Of a DNA stretch of 64,000 bases, positions 27,691-36,798 are shown in pieces (within the stretch, counting starts at the first letter, position 1; each line of letters begins with the position of its first letter). Both the position numbers and the translations under genes were made by a program. A model generated the notes under the pieces. It was not told the origin of the DNA. It saw nothing but the letters and a program-made list of their open reading frames with translations, and did no database searches. This DNA is from Afipia sp. Root123D2 (lineage in GTDB: Bacteria > Pseudomonadota > Alphaproteobacteria > Rhizobiales > Xanthobacteraceae): the NCBI RefSeq assembly GCF_001425835.1, contig NZ_LMDP01000002.1, positions 1,179,841 through 1,243,840 of the forward strand, in the 5' to 3' direction.

Positions 27691-29124
27691 TTGACTGTTG
27701 CCACCCCGACCGCAGTAATCACGACCGATATTCCGGCACGTCTGGATGCGCTCCCGTGGGGGCGCTTCCATACCCGCGTCGTTCTCGCGCTCGGCATCAC
27801 CTGGATTCTCGACGGGCTTGAAGTGACGCTGGCGGGCGCGCTGTCCGGCGCGCTGAAGAACTCACCGACGCTGCAATTCTCCAACCTCGATATCGGCGTC
27901 GCCAATAGCGCCTATCTCGCCGGCGCGGTGCTCGGCGCTCTCGGCTTCGGTTGGCTCACCGACAGGATCGGACGGCGGAAACTGTTCTTCATCACGCTGA
28001 CGCTCTATCTGCTGGCGACCGCCGCCACCGCATTGTCATGGAGCATCGGCAGTTATGCGCTGTTTCGTTTTCTCACCGGCGCCGGCATCGGCGGCGAATA
28101 CACCGCGATCAATTCGACGATCCAGGAACTGGTGCCGGCGCATTATCGCGGCTGGACCGATCTCGTGATCAACGGCAGCTTCTGGATCGGCGCGGTGCTC
28201 GGTGCGATCTGCGCCATCGTGCTGCTCGATCCGACATGGATCGATCCCGAACTCGGCTGGCGGCTCTCCTTTCTGGTCGGTGCCGTGCTCGGCCTCGTGG
28301 TGTTCGTGATGCGGCTGTGGATTCCCGAAAGCCCGCGCTGGCTGATGATCCACGGCCATCCCGACGAGGCACGGCGCATCGTCGAGGAGATCGAGCGCTC
28401 GGTGCCGCATGACGCACCGCGCGCCGCGTTGCCGACGATCACGCTTCGGATGCGGACCCACACACCGCTCGGCGAAGTCGCGCGAACGTTACTGCACAGC
28501 TATCGCCGCCGCACCCTGGTCGGTCTCACGCTGATGACTGCGCAGGCATTTTTCTATAACGCGATCTTCTTCACTTATGCCTTGGTGTTGACCGATTTCT
28601 TCGGCATCGCTGCGGATCATATCGGCTGGTACATTCTTCCGTTCGCGGCAGGAAATTTCCTCGGGCCGCTTCTGCTCGGTAGACTGTTCGACACCATCGG
28701 CCGCCGCATCATGATCGCTGCGACCTACGGCGTGTCGGGACTGCTGCTGGCGCTATCCGGTTATCTGTTTTCGATCGGCGCGCTCAGCGCGCAGTCGCAG
28801 ACGATTGCATGGATGGTGATTTTCTTCTTTGCGTCCCCTGCCGCCAGCGCGGCCTATCTGACCGTGAGCGAAACCTTTCCGCTCGAGGTCCGCGCGCTGG
28901 CCATCGCGCTGTTCTATGCCATCGGCACCGGCATCGGCGGCGTCGCTGGACCGACCCTGTTCGGCGCGCTGATCGATACCGGCTCACGCAACAGTGTGTT
29001 CGCCGGCTATTGCCTCGGCGCGATGCTGATGATCATTGCGGCAGGCGTTGCGTGGAAATTCTGCGTCCCTGCCGAATGCAAACCGCTTGAAACGATTGCG
29101 CGGCCGCTGGCCGCGATGGAGTAG
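27691..29124 (+). CDS. MFS transporter (sugar/aromatic-acid porter type) of the trehalose locus
   Basis: A 477-residue major facilitator with 12 helices. The loop between helices 2 and 3 is DRIGRRKLFF, the helix 4-5 region is FRFLTGAGIGGEYTAINSTI and a second conserved loop is GRLFDTIGRR, as in sugar and aromatic-acid symporters. The TTG start has GGGGGA just before it; an internal ATG would lose the first helix. It is 3 bases upstream of otsB, so it belongs to the trehalose operon, and could carry trehalose or a related sugar. The substrate is inference only. Confidence 0.88.
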   Translation: MTVATPTAVITTDIPARLDALPWGRFHTRVVLALGITWILDGLEVTLAGALSGALKNSPTLQFSNLDIGVANSAYLAGAVLGALGFGWLTDRIGRRKLFFITLTLYLLATAATALSWSIGSYALFRFLTGAGIGGEYTAINSTIQELVPAHYRGWTDLVINGSFWIGAVLGAICAIVLLDPTWIDPELGWRLSFLVGAVLGLVVFVMRLWIPESPRWLMIHGHPDEARRIVEEIERSVPHDAPRAALPTITLRMRTHTPLGEVARTLLHSYRRRTLVGLTLMTAQAFFYNAIFFTYALVLTDFFGIAADHIGWYILPFAAGNFLGPLLLGRLFDTIGRRIMIAATYGVSGLLLALSGYLFSIGALSAQSQTIAWMVIFFFASPAASAAYLTVSETFPLEVRALAIALFYAIGTGIGGVAGPTLFGALIDTGSRNSVFAGYCLGAMLMIIAAGVAWKFCVPAECKPLETIARPLAAME

Positions 29125-29127
29125 GAG

Positions 29128-29946
29128 ATGATGACAGACGCGATTGGCAAGGTGCCCTCACAACCCGAGCGCGGCGACGACGCCGTGCCGGTGCCGCTTG
29201 CACTCGGCCCCAAACTCGCGCGCTGTGCGCTGTTGCTCGACATCGACGGCACGCTGCTCGATATGGCGCCGACACCCGACGCGGTGGTGGTTCCGCCCGG
29301 GCTGATGCGTGCGCTGCAAGGCCTGCATGAACGTACCGGAGGCGCGCTGGCGCTGGTCTCGGGCCGCTCACTCGGCGACATCGATTCGATCTTCGCTCCG
29401 ATGCGTCTGCCCAGCGTCGGCGGTCACGGCGCGGAAATGCGGCTGGCCGCTGTGAGCGAAGCGGTCGCGGTTCACGCGCCGCCGATGGACAAGGATCTGA
29501 AACGCCGTTTCGCGGCGATCGCGCAGCTCAGCCCCGGTATCCTGCTCGAGGACAAGGGCTATTCGCTGGCGCTGCATTATCGCCGCGCGCCGCAATTCGA
29601 ACGCACGATCTACGAAGCCGTCTCGGCGATCCGCGCCGACCTGCCGGATGCTCCAGTCGAAGTGCTGCCCGGCAAGTTCGTCTGCGAGATCAAGCACGCC
29701 GGTTTCACCAAGGCCACCGGCGTGATCGAACTGATGAAACACGCGCCGTTCCTGGGGCGGCGCCCGGTTTTTCTCGGCGACGACGTCACCGACGAAAGCG
29801 TGTTCGAGATCATGCCGGGAATGGACGGCCTGTCGTTCTCGGTCGGACGCAAGGCGCACGGCGTCGACGGCCATTTCGACGCGCCCGACGACGTGCGGGC
29901 GTGGCTGACACATCTTCTCGACGACACCAGGACCCATGTTTCATGA
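29128..29946 (+). CDS. otsB: trehalose-6-phosphate phosphatase
   Basis: HAD-superfamily phosphatase of 272 residues converting trehalose-6-phosphate to trehalose. Motif I is LLLDIDGTLLD, with nucleophile Asp38 and acid Asp40; motif II lies in LALVSGRSL; motif IV is FLGDDVTDESVFE near residue 215. It lies 3 bases after the MFS gene and overlaps the GH15 gene by ATGA. Synthesis of its substrate is encoded by otsA 2 kb downstream, under a separate promoter. Confidence 0.95.
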   Translation: MMTDAIGKVPSQPERGDDAVPVPLALGPKLARCALLLDIDGTLLDMAPTPDAVVVPPGLMRALQGLHERTGGALALVSGRSLGDIDSIFAPMRLPSVGGHGAEMRLAAVSEAVAVHAPPMDKDLKRRFAAIAQLSPGILLEDKGYSLALHYRRAPQFERTIYEAVSAIRADLPDAPVEVLPGKFVCEIKHAGFTKATGVIELMKHAPFLGRRPVFLGDDVTDESVFEIMPGMDGLSFSVGRKAHGVDGHFDAPDDVRAWLTHLLDDTRTHVS

Positions 29947-31745
29947 GCACCGCCCCCATTGACCACGGTCTCGATCTCGCGGTGATCGGCAACTGCCGCA
30001 CCGCGGCTCTCGTCGATCCCACGGCCCGGCTGGTGTGGTGGTGCTTTCCGCGTTTCGACGCCGATCCGGTGTTCTCGCGCTTGCTTGCGGGCGACGAAGA
30101 GAAGGGTTTCAGTGACGTCGTGCTCGACGGCATGACGCATTACGAATCGGAATACGAGCGCAACAGCGCCATCGTATCCACCGTGCTCTCCGATGGACGC
30201 GGCAACGCGGTGCGCATCACCGATTTCGCGCCACGCTTTCGGCAATTCGGCCGCATGTTTCGCCCGCCGCAACTGTTCCGCGTGATCGAGCCGGTCGCGG
30301 GCCTGCCGCGCATCACCATTCGCGTGCGCCCGACCCACTCCTACGGCAAGCCGGCGCAGCAGTATTCGATCGGCAGCAATCATATCCGCTTCTATGAGGA
30401 TCGGTCGGTGATGCGTGTCACCACCGACGCGCCGCTGGCGATGATCGAAAACGAAACACCGTTCGTGCTGACGCGGCCGATGCACATGGTGTTCGGCAGC
30501 GACGAGGGCTTCTCAGGCGATCTCGCAACCACCGCCCACACCTTTGCCGAGCAGACACGGCACTACTGGTCCGACTGGGTGCGCCGGCTCTACATCTCCT
30601 ACGATTTCCAGGAAGCGATCATCCGCGCCGCAATCACGCTGAAGCTGTCGAACTTCGAGGAGACCGGCGGCATCATCGCCGCGCACACCACCTCGATTCC
30701 CGAAGCACCCGGCTCGGGCCGCAACTGGGATTATCGCTTCTGCTGGCTGCGCGACGCCTATTTCGTGGTCAAGGCACTGAATCGTGTCGGCGCAACGCAA
30801 ACGATGGAAGATTTCATCGGCTACACGCTATCGCTCGCCGCCAACGTCGAGGGCGTGCTGAAGCCGGTCTACAGTGTGGTGCCGAACCTGTCGCTTGATG
30901 AATGGATCGCCAGCGACCTCAAAGGCTATCGCGGCGACGGTCCGGTGCGGATCGGCAACGCGGCCGCAGACCAGATCCAGCACGACACCTATGGCAGCAT
31001 CATCCTCGCGGCGCTGCCGCTGTTCTTCGACCGCCGTCTGCCGCGCCCAGGCGGCGAGAAGCTGTTCAGGCTGCTCGAGGATCTCGGCGAGAAAGCCGCC
31101 GCTGTGGCGCTGCGGCCCGACGCCGGCATCTGGGAATATCGCGGGCGCCAGCGCATCCACACCCATTCGGCGGCGATGTGCTGGGCCGGCATCAACCGCC
31201 TCGCCTCGATCGCGACGCGGCTCGGTCTCGGCGATCGCGCCGCCTACTGGAATTCGATCGCCGATCCGATCCATCAGGAACTGATGGCCAAGGCATGGAA
31301 TCCCGAACGCGAAGCCTTCACCGCCGCGTTCGGTTCGACCGATCTGGATGCCAGCGTGTTGCTGCTGCCGGAACTCGGCGTCTGCGAAGTCGACGATCCG
31401 CGTTTCGTGAAAACAGTCGCCGCGATGGAGCGCGAACTGCTGCGCGAGAAACACATGATGCGCTACGCCGCCGAAGACGATTTCGGAATGCCGGTGACCG
31501 CGTTCATGATCTGCCGCTTCTGGCTGATCGACGCCTGGTGGGCGCAAGGACGGCGCGAGGAAGCGCGCGAACTGTTCATCGACGCGCTCGCGCATCGCAA
31601 TCGTTACGGCCTGCTGTCCGAAGATGTCGACCCACGCACCGGCGCCTTGTTCGGAAATTTTCCGCAGACCTATTCGATGGCAGGATTGATCCTTACCGGC
31701 ATGAAATTGTCGCGGAGCTGGGAGGATCGTTACTGGCGCAGTTGA
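29943..31745 (+). CDS. glycoside hydrolase family 15 protein (glucoamylase/trehalase-like)
   Basis: A 600-residue protein with an N-terminal beta domain (LAVIGNCRTAALVDPTARLV) and an (alpha/alpha)6 barrel. The barrel carries GRNWDYRFCWLRDAYF, the GH15 substrate-binding signature, and a second acidic segment near MRYAAEDDFGMPVTAF where the catalytic base is expected. There is no signal peptide, so it acts in the cytoplasm. GH15 proteins of this type next to otsAB are often trehalases or act on storage glucans. The ATG at 29943 overlaps the otsB stop; the upstream extension is otsB in another frame. Confidence 0.92.
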   Translation: MSTAPIDHGLDLAVIGNCRTAALVDPTARLVWWCFPRFDADPVFSRLLAGDEEKGFSDVVLDGMTHYESEYERNSAIVSTVLSDGRGNAVRITDFAPRFRQFGRMFRPPQLFRVIEPVAGLPRITIRVRPTHSYGKPAQQYSIGSNHIRFYEDRSVMRVTTDAPLAMIENETPFVLTRPMHMVFGSDEGFSGDLATTAHTFAEQTRHYWSDWVRRLYISYDFQEAIIRAAITLKLSNFEETGGIIAAHTTSIPEAPGSGRNWDYRFCWLRDAYFVVKALNRVGATQTMEDFIGYTLSLAANVEGVLKPVYSVVPNLSLDEWIASDLKGYRGDGPVRIGNAAADQIQHDTYGSIILAALPLFFDRRLPRPGGEKLFRLLEDLGEKAAAVALRPDAGIWEYRGRQRIHTHSAAMCWAGINRLASIATRLGLGDRAAYWNSIADPIHQELMAKAWNPEREAFTAAFGSTDLDASVLLLPELGVCEVDDPRFVKTVAAMERELLREKHMMRYAAEDDFGMPVTAFMICRFWLIDAWWAQGRREEARELFIDALAHRNRYGLLSEDVDPRTGALFGNFPQTYSMAGLILTGMKLSRSWEDRYWRS

Positions 31746-31859
31746 GATTAAGAAAATTTCATCTGCAAAGAACAACGAAATCAACGACGTAAAAATTGGA
31801 ACCTAGTTTTAATGGAACCTGCTGCGAATTTTGTCTTGATTTCGCGTAAATAGTGTCGT

Positions 31860-31885
31860 GGAACCATATTGGATGAACAGGCGTT
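31860..31885 (+). promoter_or_regulatory. EcfG-type general stress promoter upstream of otsA
   Basis: GGAAC at 31860-31864 and CGTT at 31882-31885 with a 17-base spacer match the EcfG consensus exactly. Transcription would start near 31892, leaving a leader of about 30 bases before the GTG of otsA. The surrounding 175-bp gap is much more AT-rich than its neighbours. Confidence 0.8.
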
Positions 31886-31920
31886 TAGTTTTGTGGTGGC
31901 AGAACTAAAGGGAGGGCCCT

Positions 31921-33402
31921 GTGGACCTTGTTGTCGTTTCAAATCGTGTGGCTCGCGCAAAGCCCAACGAACCGATGACGGGAGGACTTGCGGCCGCGTT
32001 GTTACCGGTAGTTGAGAAGTCCGGCACCATCTGGGTGGGTTCGAGCGGCCGTGTGCGCGATGGCGCATTCAAGGATTCCTTTGCTGAAATTCAATCGCTC
32101 GGCACCGGCGCGCTGGCGATGCTCGATCTGCCGGCCGCGCATTACGGCGGCTATTACGAAGGTTTCGCCAATTCCGCGCTGTGGCCGGCGCTGCACTCCC
32201 GCACCGATTTGATCCGCGCGACGCAGGACGACTACGAATCCTATCGCGAAGTAAATGCGTTCATGGCGCGGGCGCTGATGCGCTTTCGCAAGCCGACCAC
32301 CGCGTTCTGGGTTCAGGATTACCACTTCCTCGCGCTTGGCGCCGAGATGCGCGAACTCGGAGTCACGAATCCGCTCGGATTTTTCCTTCACACACCGTGG
32401 CCAAGCCGCAATGTCATCTCCGGCGTTCCCCATCATCGCGAGCTGATCGAGGCGATGCTCGCCTACAATCTGATCGGCTTCCAGACCGATGAGGATTGCG
32501 AACACTTCTCCGACTATCTGCGCTCCGATCTCGGCCTGCATGTCGAGAACGGTCTCGTCACGTCGCGCTACGGCATGTCGCGGCTCGCGGCATTCCCGAT
32601 CGGCATCGACGTCGACGGTTTCGTCGCGCATGCGGTGCGCGCCGCCGCGCATCCGGATGTCTCGCGCCTGCGCAAGAGCCTGCACGGCGAGCGCCTTGCG
32701 ATCGGCGTCGATCGCGTCGACTACTCCAAGGGCCTCGTCAACCGCATCCGCGCCTTCGATCGGCTGTTCGAGATGCGCCCGTCACTGAAACGCTCGGTGT
32801 CGCTGTTGCAGATCGCAACGCCATCGCGCGAGAACATCGAAGCCTATGGCAATCTGCAGGACGACCTGTCGCGTCTTGTCACCGAGGTGAACGGCCGCCA
32901 CGGCGAAGTCGACTGGACCCCGATCCGCTATCTCAGCAAAGGCTTCAGCCAGACCGTGCTGGCAGGCTTCTACCGCTCGGCGCAGGTCGGCGTCGTGACG
33001 CCGCTGCACGACGGCATGAACCTCGTCGCCAAGGAATATGTCGCAGCCCAAAATCCGATCGATCCAGGCGTGCTGGTGCTGTCGAAATTCGCCGGTGCTG
33101 CGAAGGAGCTCGACACCGCGCTGCAGGTCAATCCGCACGACATCGACGGTATGGCCCGCACCCTCGCCACTGCGCTGGCGATGCCGGCGCCGGAGCGGCG
33201 GATGCGCTGGGAAGCGATGATGGAGAAGCTGCGTGCCGGCAATATCCAGCACTGGTTCGCCAGTTTCGTTGAGGAGCTGGAAAAGGCCCACGGCGCGAGC
33301 GAGAAGCCGCCAAGCCGGTTCGGCTGGACCTCGATCAGCGGCCGCAAACCGAGCGAGATGATCTTCCGCCAGCTCCGCGCCGCGACCAGCTCGCTCCACT
33401 AG
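31921..33402 (+). CDS. otsA: trehalose-6-phosphate synthase
   Basis: GT20 glycosyltransferase (493 aa) joining UDP-glucose and glucose-6-phosphate. The GTG start is preceded by AGGGAGGG. Conserved elements are VVVSNRVA at the N terminus, GGLAAALLPV, VQDYHFLALGAEMRE, FFLHTPWPS, the phosphate-binding GVDRVDYSKGL, and PLHDGMNLVAKEYVAAQ at the nucleotide site. Its own stress promoter lies just upstream. With otsB it makes trehalose as an osmo- and desiccation protectant. Confidence 0.97.
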   Translation: MDLVVVSNRVARAKPNEPMTGGLAAALLPVVEKSGTIWVGSSGRVRDGAFKDSFAEIQSLGTGALAMLDLPAAHYGGYYEGFANSALWPALHSRTDLIRATQDDYESYREVNAFMARALMRFRKPTTAFWVQDYHFLALGAEMRELGVTNPLGFFLHTPWPSRNVISGVPHHRELIEAMLAYNLIGFQTDEDCEHFSDYLRSDLGLHVENGLVTSRYGMSRLAAFPIGIDVDGFVAHAVRAAAHPDVSRLRKSLHGERLAIGVDRVDYSKGLVNRIRAFDRLFEMRPSLKRSVSLLQIATPSRENIEAYGNLQDDLSRLVTEVNGRHGEVDWTPIRYLSKGFSQTVLAGFYRSAQVGVVTPLHDGMNLVAKEYVAAQNPIDPGVLVLSKFAGAAKELDTALQVNPHDIDGMARTLATALAMPAPERRMRWEAMMEKLRAGNIQHWFASFVEELEKAHGASEKPPSRFGWTSISGRKPSEMIFRQLRAATSSLH

Positions 33403-33730
33403 GCGCGTTGTCGCCGCGAACCCACCGTGCGCTCCGCGCGGGAAAGCGCGCCTGATCTAGCCTCTTATATAAAGGTGTGGTGTCGCCGGGCCTGCCTTGG
33501 GACGCGCGCCTTGGGACGCGCTGTGGCATGAGCCGACGTTTCCGGACGCTTCGGCGGGCATTTGGCCGGCCGCAGCCGGTCACAGCCCCGATCCGCGCCC
33601 TGCCGCCCGCAATTCCCGCAACGCCTGGAGGACTGGAAAAATCCAGCCTTTCCATCAAGTTGCGGAAAATCACCGAATGACGACGCCCCCTCTTGCAAAA
33701 CCCGCCGCGCACCTTCATGACAGGCGCCGT
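33403..33730. other. 328-bp gap between otsA and tRNA-Ser
   Basis: I see no supported gene here. The GC-rich sequence contains a short direct repeat (TTGGGACGCGC twice at about 33497-33522) and presumably the tRNA promoter. Open frames running into the tRNA are not coding. Confidence 0.6.
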
Positions 33731-33820
33731 GGAGAGGTGGCCGAGTGGTTGAAGGCGCACGCCTGGAAAGTGTGTATACGGGAAACCGTATCGCGGGTTC
33801 GAATCCCGCTCTCTCCGCCA
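33731..33820 (+). tRNA. tRNA-Ser (anticodon GGA)
   Basis: A 90-base class II tRNA with acceptor stem GGAGAGG/CTCTCC, a D arm TGGCCGAGTGGTTGAAGGC, an anticodon arm CACGC-CTGGAAA-GTGTG giving anticodon GGA, a long variable arm TACGGGAAACCGTA, a T arm GCGGGTTCGAATCCCGC, and encoded GCCA. Gene style changes right after it, and a damaged integrase starts 170 bases downstream, so it is the likely attachment site of the following island. Confidence 0.97.
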
Positions 33821-33989
33821 GGTAATCACACCAACAATCGGAAATTTCTCAGGAATTTTGTTGGCGGCGAATATACATACCTCACTCCATCCCTCAAAAA
33901 TTCCTGGATGGAATTGGATTTATCTGGACTGAAATAAATCGAGATTCCTAATCCTGTACTCGGTTTGCGAGCTGTTTATAGCAGTTCGC

Positions 33990-34499
33990 ATGGGTAAGCG
34001 ATTAAGAGGTAGGCCAAAAGGTTCAGGCGGCTTGGCTGCGATACTCGATCCTGGGCAACTCAAGCGCCTCTTAAACGTTGCTCAACAAATGGATGGATCA
34101 AGGTCACGCCTCCAAATGGCGCTGCTTCTGTCTCACGAAATCGGCATGCGGGCCTCGGAAATTTCTAGAGTTTGCATCCGGGATGTATACGATGGACAGG
34201 GCAATGTTCGCGAAACGCTTCGCGTGACTACCAGCCGAGGGGATCGGACCCTCCCGCTGAGGTCGGCACGGCTGCGGTCCGCCCTTGCCGATCACTTCGA
34301 ACGTACGCTTGGCACCGGGTACTCAGATGACCTTCAGCCTCTGGTCACTTCGCAGCGCGGTGGTCCTATGACCGCAGCTTCGCTGGCCCGGTTGATGACC
34401 TCCGCCTATCACGCCGCGGGCTATAAATCTGGAAGCTCGCGCTCCGGTCGAAGGACGCTTCGCGCCAATCTTGAACAGTTTGGCCTCACGCGCTCGTAA
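33990..34499 (+). pseudogene. tyrosine recombinase remnant next to tRNA-Ser
   Basis: The 169-residue frame resembles the short catalytic-domain integrases of Bradyrhizobium. The first catalytic arginine region (HEIGMRASEISRV) and the region of the catalytic lysine (TTSRGDRTLPL) are visible, and box II appears as SSRSGRRTLRANL, where the better copy at 42.4 kb has SSHSGRRTFIT. The His is replaced and the protein ends 13 residues later, so the GHSS block and the tyrosine nucleophile are missing. It is probably dead and marks the left side of the island. Confidence 0.75.
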
Positions 34500-34597
34500 C
34501 GATATGCCACCACGCCTGCTGTGGCGGAAACCCTACTAGTCAAACGGTCCTCATAAATCGTACTACTCTTGCATCGCGTCGATGCCTGAGAGAGTTC

Positions 34598-35110
34598 ATG
34601 TCCGAATTCAGTGAGCCAAAGCCCTTTGACCTCAAATCGAAGGGGGAAGAAGAGCTAATCGCGCTCTTCCACAACCGGGGCAGGCATGGGCTCGTCCAAG
34701 GACAAATCGAAGTCCTTAGGGAAATGTGGCTTCGAGGATATCGGATAAGAAAATACTGCGGCGTGCTTAGTTGGACGCCGGATCGTGCAAACGAAGTCAT
34801 CGCGCCGTTTGCAGCTGTCTCCCGCCGCTGCCGCGACAGCAAGAGAACTGACTTCTCAACGGCCGGTGGTGGTGTCTACAAGGCTAAAAGCGAACCGGAC
34901 GCGCGTTGGGTTGATACTTATACCGCCGTAAAGGTGCCGGGGCTCAACGCCCATTTCTCATGCCACATTCGCGAACCGGGTGACGATGCTGAATTCATCC
35001 TGAACATCAAATCCCACGACGTCAGAGAGGTATTCACCTACGATCAGAACGCAGTCGCGCTCGAGAGATGGACCGCGGTCGTGACCGAGGCATGCGGCAA
35101 ACTTGAGTAG
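34598..35110 (+). CDS. hypothetical protein (170 aa)
   Basis: I do not recognise the family. The protein is soluble, with a helical N-terminal half (EEELIALFHNRGRHGLVQGQ, then EMWLRGYRIRKYCGVLSW, which could form a small DNA-binding-like helical unit) and a beta-rich C-terminal half containing HFSCHIREPGDDAEFILNIK. It has no signal peptide or membrane segment. It lies between the integrase remnant and another hypothetical gene and is plausible island cargo. Confidence 0.55.
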   Translation: MSEFSEPKPFDLKSKGEEELIALFHNRGRHGLVQGQIEVLREMWLRGYRIRKYCGVLSWTPDRANEVIAPFAAVSRRCRDSKRTDFSTAGGGVYKAKSEPDARWVDTYTAVKVPGLNAHFSCHIREPGDDAEFILNIKSHDVREVFTYDQNAVALERWTAVVTEACGKLE

Positions 35111-35268
35111 CGAGCCGAAGCCAAACCGCAGCCGATAAAAATATTCTGTCCGACTTGATCCAACGAGATCCAACGGACCAACTGCGGATATGTACATGCA
35201 TTCGCGCGCCTCCTAGTTCGAGATCATGTCATCGATCCCCGATGGCGCGATCAAATTAGGAGATTCAT

Positions 35269-35823
35269 ATGAGCGAAAGTCAGTCAGTATCTGGTGTCCT
35301 GAAGCGCAAACCTCAACACTACTGTTCCGTTGAGGAGAATCCATCCATGGGCATCTCCCTTCGTGCGGCAGAGACGACGTACCCCTTTTTCGAACGCCGA
35401 TTCGTCGCTGTCCCGGGCCCACGCCCGGCCACCGGGCGAGCTGAGCACGAGTTCTTTTGGACCCTGATGCTCCGAGAGACTCGCGACTCCATGCCGTGGG
35501 ACGTCAAGGACTCGTCCACGCCCTGGGACACACTCGGCATGAACATCAGCAAGGGACTAACTGCCGAAATCGTGCATGGCCGCGAGATCGACGACGACAC
35601 TCATCGAGCGGTTCAAAGTGCCTTGCTCTATGTGTACAATACGTCCACGCACAAGGCCGACCTCTCGGTGGCCGCGTTTGCTCTGGCCTGCTTCATCAAT
35701 GCTCATCCTGCCTTTAAGGCTATGTCCAACGGCATCGACTTCAACGAGTTGCATGGAGCATCAACTGCCTATCAGCTGATGGATGTTACGAAACTTCTCG
35801 AAGAACACGGTGCTTATGGCTGA
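35269..35823 (+). CDS. hypothetical protein (184 aa)
   Basis: No family recognised. The start has a good ribosome site (AGGAG, 6 bases before ATG). The protein is soluble and mixed alpha/beta; the second half (about residues 105-165) is mostly helical with VAAFALACFINAHPAFK in the middle. The gene is preceded by its own 158-bp gap and followed by about 650 bp without a clear gene. Confidence 0.55.
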   Translation: MSESQSVSGVLKRKPQHYCSVEENPSMGISLRAAETTYPFFERRFVAVPGPRPATGRAEHEFFWTLMLRETRDSMPWDVKDSSTPWDTLGMNISKGLTAEIVHGREIDDDTHRAVQSALLYVYNTSTHKADLSVAAFALACFINAHPAFKAMSNGIDFNELHGASTAYQLMDVTKLLEEHGAYG

Positions 35824-36476
35824 TTGGATAGTCGCCGTCGGAAATGCCCTCGTCGAATGGCGCGGGCATTTTACTCAGTAAAATCCATTGGCGTAGTTTC
35901 AATCGAAGTATTTCGGCGTCTGCCAACTCACCCTCGCTTCGCTCGGGTGAGGCCTTCGGCATCTCCTGGTTTTATTTCAATCGATGATCTCATCCATTGT
36001 GCGGCAGTGATTTGGATACACTTAGCCCTTTACCGGCTAAGTGTATCCCGCGGCGTGCGTATAGTGCCTCGGAAACATCGGATCAGAGAAACCGTCTAGG
36101 GGGTGGGTCAGGCAGTGCGAATTGACCCATTACTCTCTGCTGTTCTGCGCTGTACTCTCGGTACCGATCCGACGATCATCCGATTTCCATGACGGTCTAA
36201 AGGTATTCCCGTCTCTTACAGGCTTTCTCATAGCGACCGTTGCCTGCTTTGGTCGTTTTAGTTTTCTGGATTGCCATCCAGCCAGTGTCTCAGCCCACCG
36301 ATTGCCGTCGCCTCACACATCAGAAGGTTAAACGGGGCGCTACGACATTCGCGCCAATACTGAGATATGAGGTATTTATAGGTCATCGTTCATCGAACCT
36401 TTTGCACGGCGTAAAAAATTTTAGATTTCTGACACCGGAGACCATCGGCCCAGATCCTGCTAACCCGATCGAACCA
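35824..36476. other. 653-bp stretch without a supported gene
   Basis: Low-GC, island-type sequence. Two short frames (about 90 and 70 codons) have neither good ribosome sites nor protein-like composition. One feature is a perfect inverted repeat TACACTTAGCC/GGCTAAGTGTA near 36016-36046. The stretch ends at a LivK fragment. Confidence 0.5.
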
Positions 36477-36621
36477 GAGCTCCGACATGCTGCTGCCGGG
36501 AATTTCCGTCACGACGAAACCGACCGGTTATCGCGTCAATAAACAGTTTCAGATGGTGCGATTCGATGGCGAACGCTGGGAAAAGATCGGAACGATCATC
36601 ACCGACGAAGACAAGGAGTAA
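36477..36621 (+). pseudogene. C-terminal fragment of a LivK-type ABC substrate-binding protein
   Basis: Reading from about 36477 to the TAA at 36619-36621 gives SDMLLPGISVTTKPTGYRVN, KQFQMVRFDGERWEKIGTII and TDEDKE, a clear match to the C-terminus of the intact protein at 54923-56137 (LDMLLPGISVTTTPTDYRVN and so on). Roughly four bases in five agree over 130 bases, so this is a diverged paralogue tail, not a recent duplicate. Everything upstream is missing. It is a footprint of a past insertion or deletion. Confidence 0.8.
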
Positions 36622-36798
36622 CCGTAGAGGAGTTCGAGTTGCTGTGCGTGATCTTCGGCTTGGATCGCGACAAGTTGCCTATAACACACGAGGCGACGGC
36701 ACCGAGCAATCAAATGGTCGAACAACGATATGGCGCGGCCGGAATCTCACGTTTGGCGCGTAGGTGCGGTCCGTCGGATGAGCACGACGCTTTCGCAA

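Noticed and set aside
33497..33937. 146-codon frame covering tRNA-Ser
   Set aside because: The tRNA folds perfectly on the same strand; the frame is accidental.
35824..36331. Two short plus-strand frames after the 184-aa hypothetical gene
   Set aside because: No ribosome site, no family resemblance, and mixed composition; treated as non-coding.
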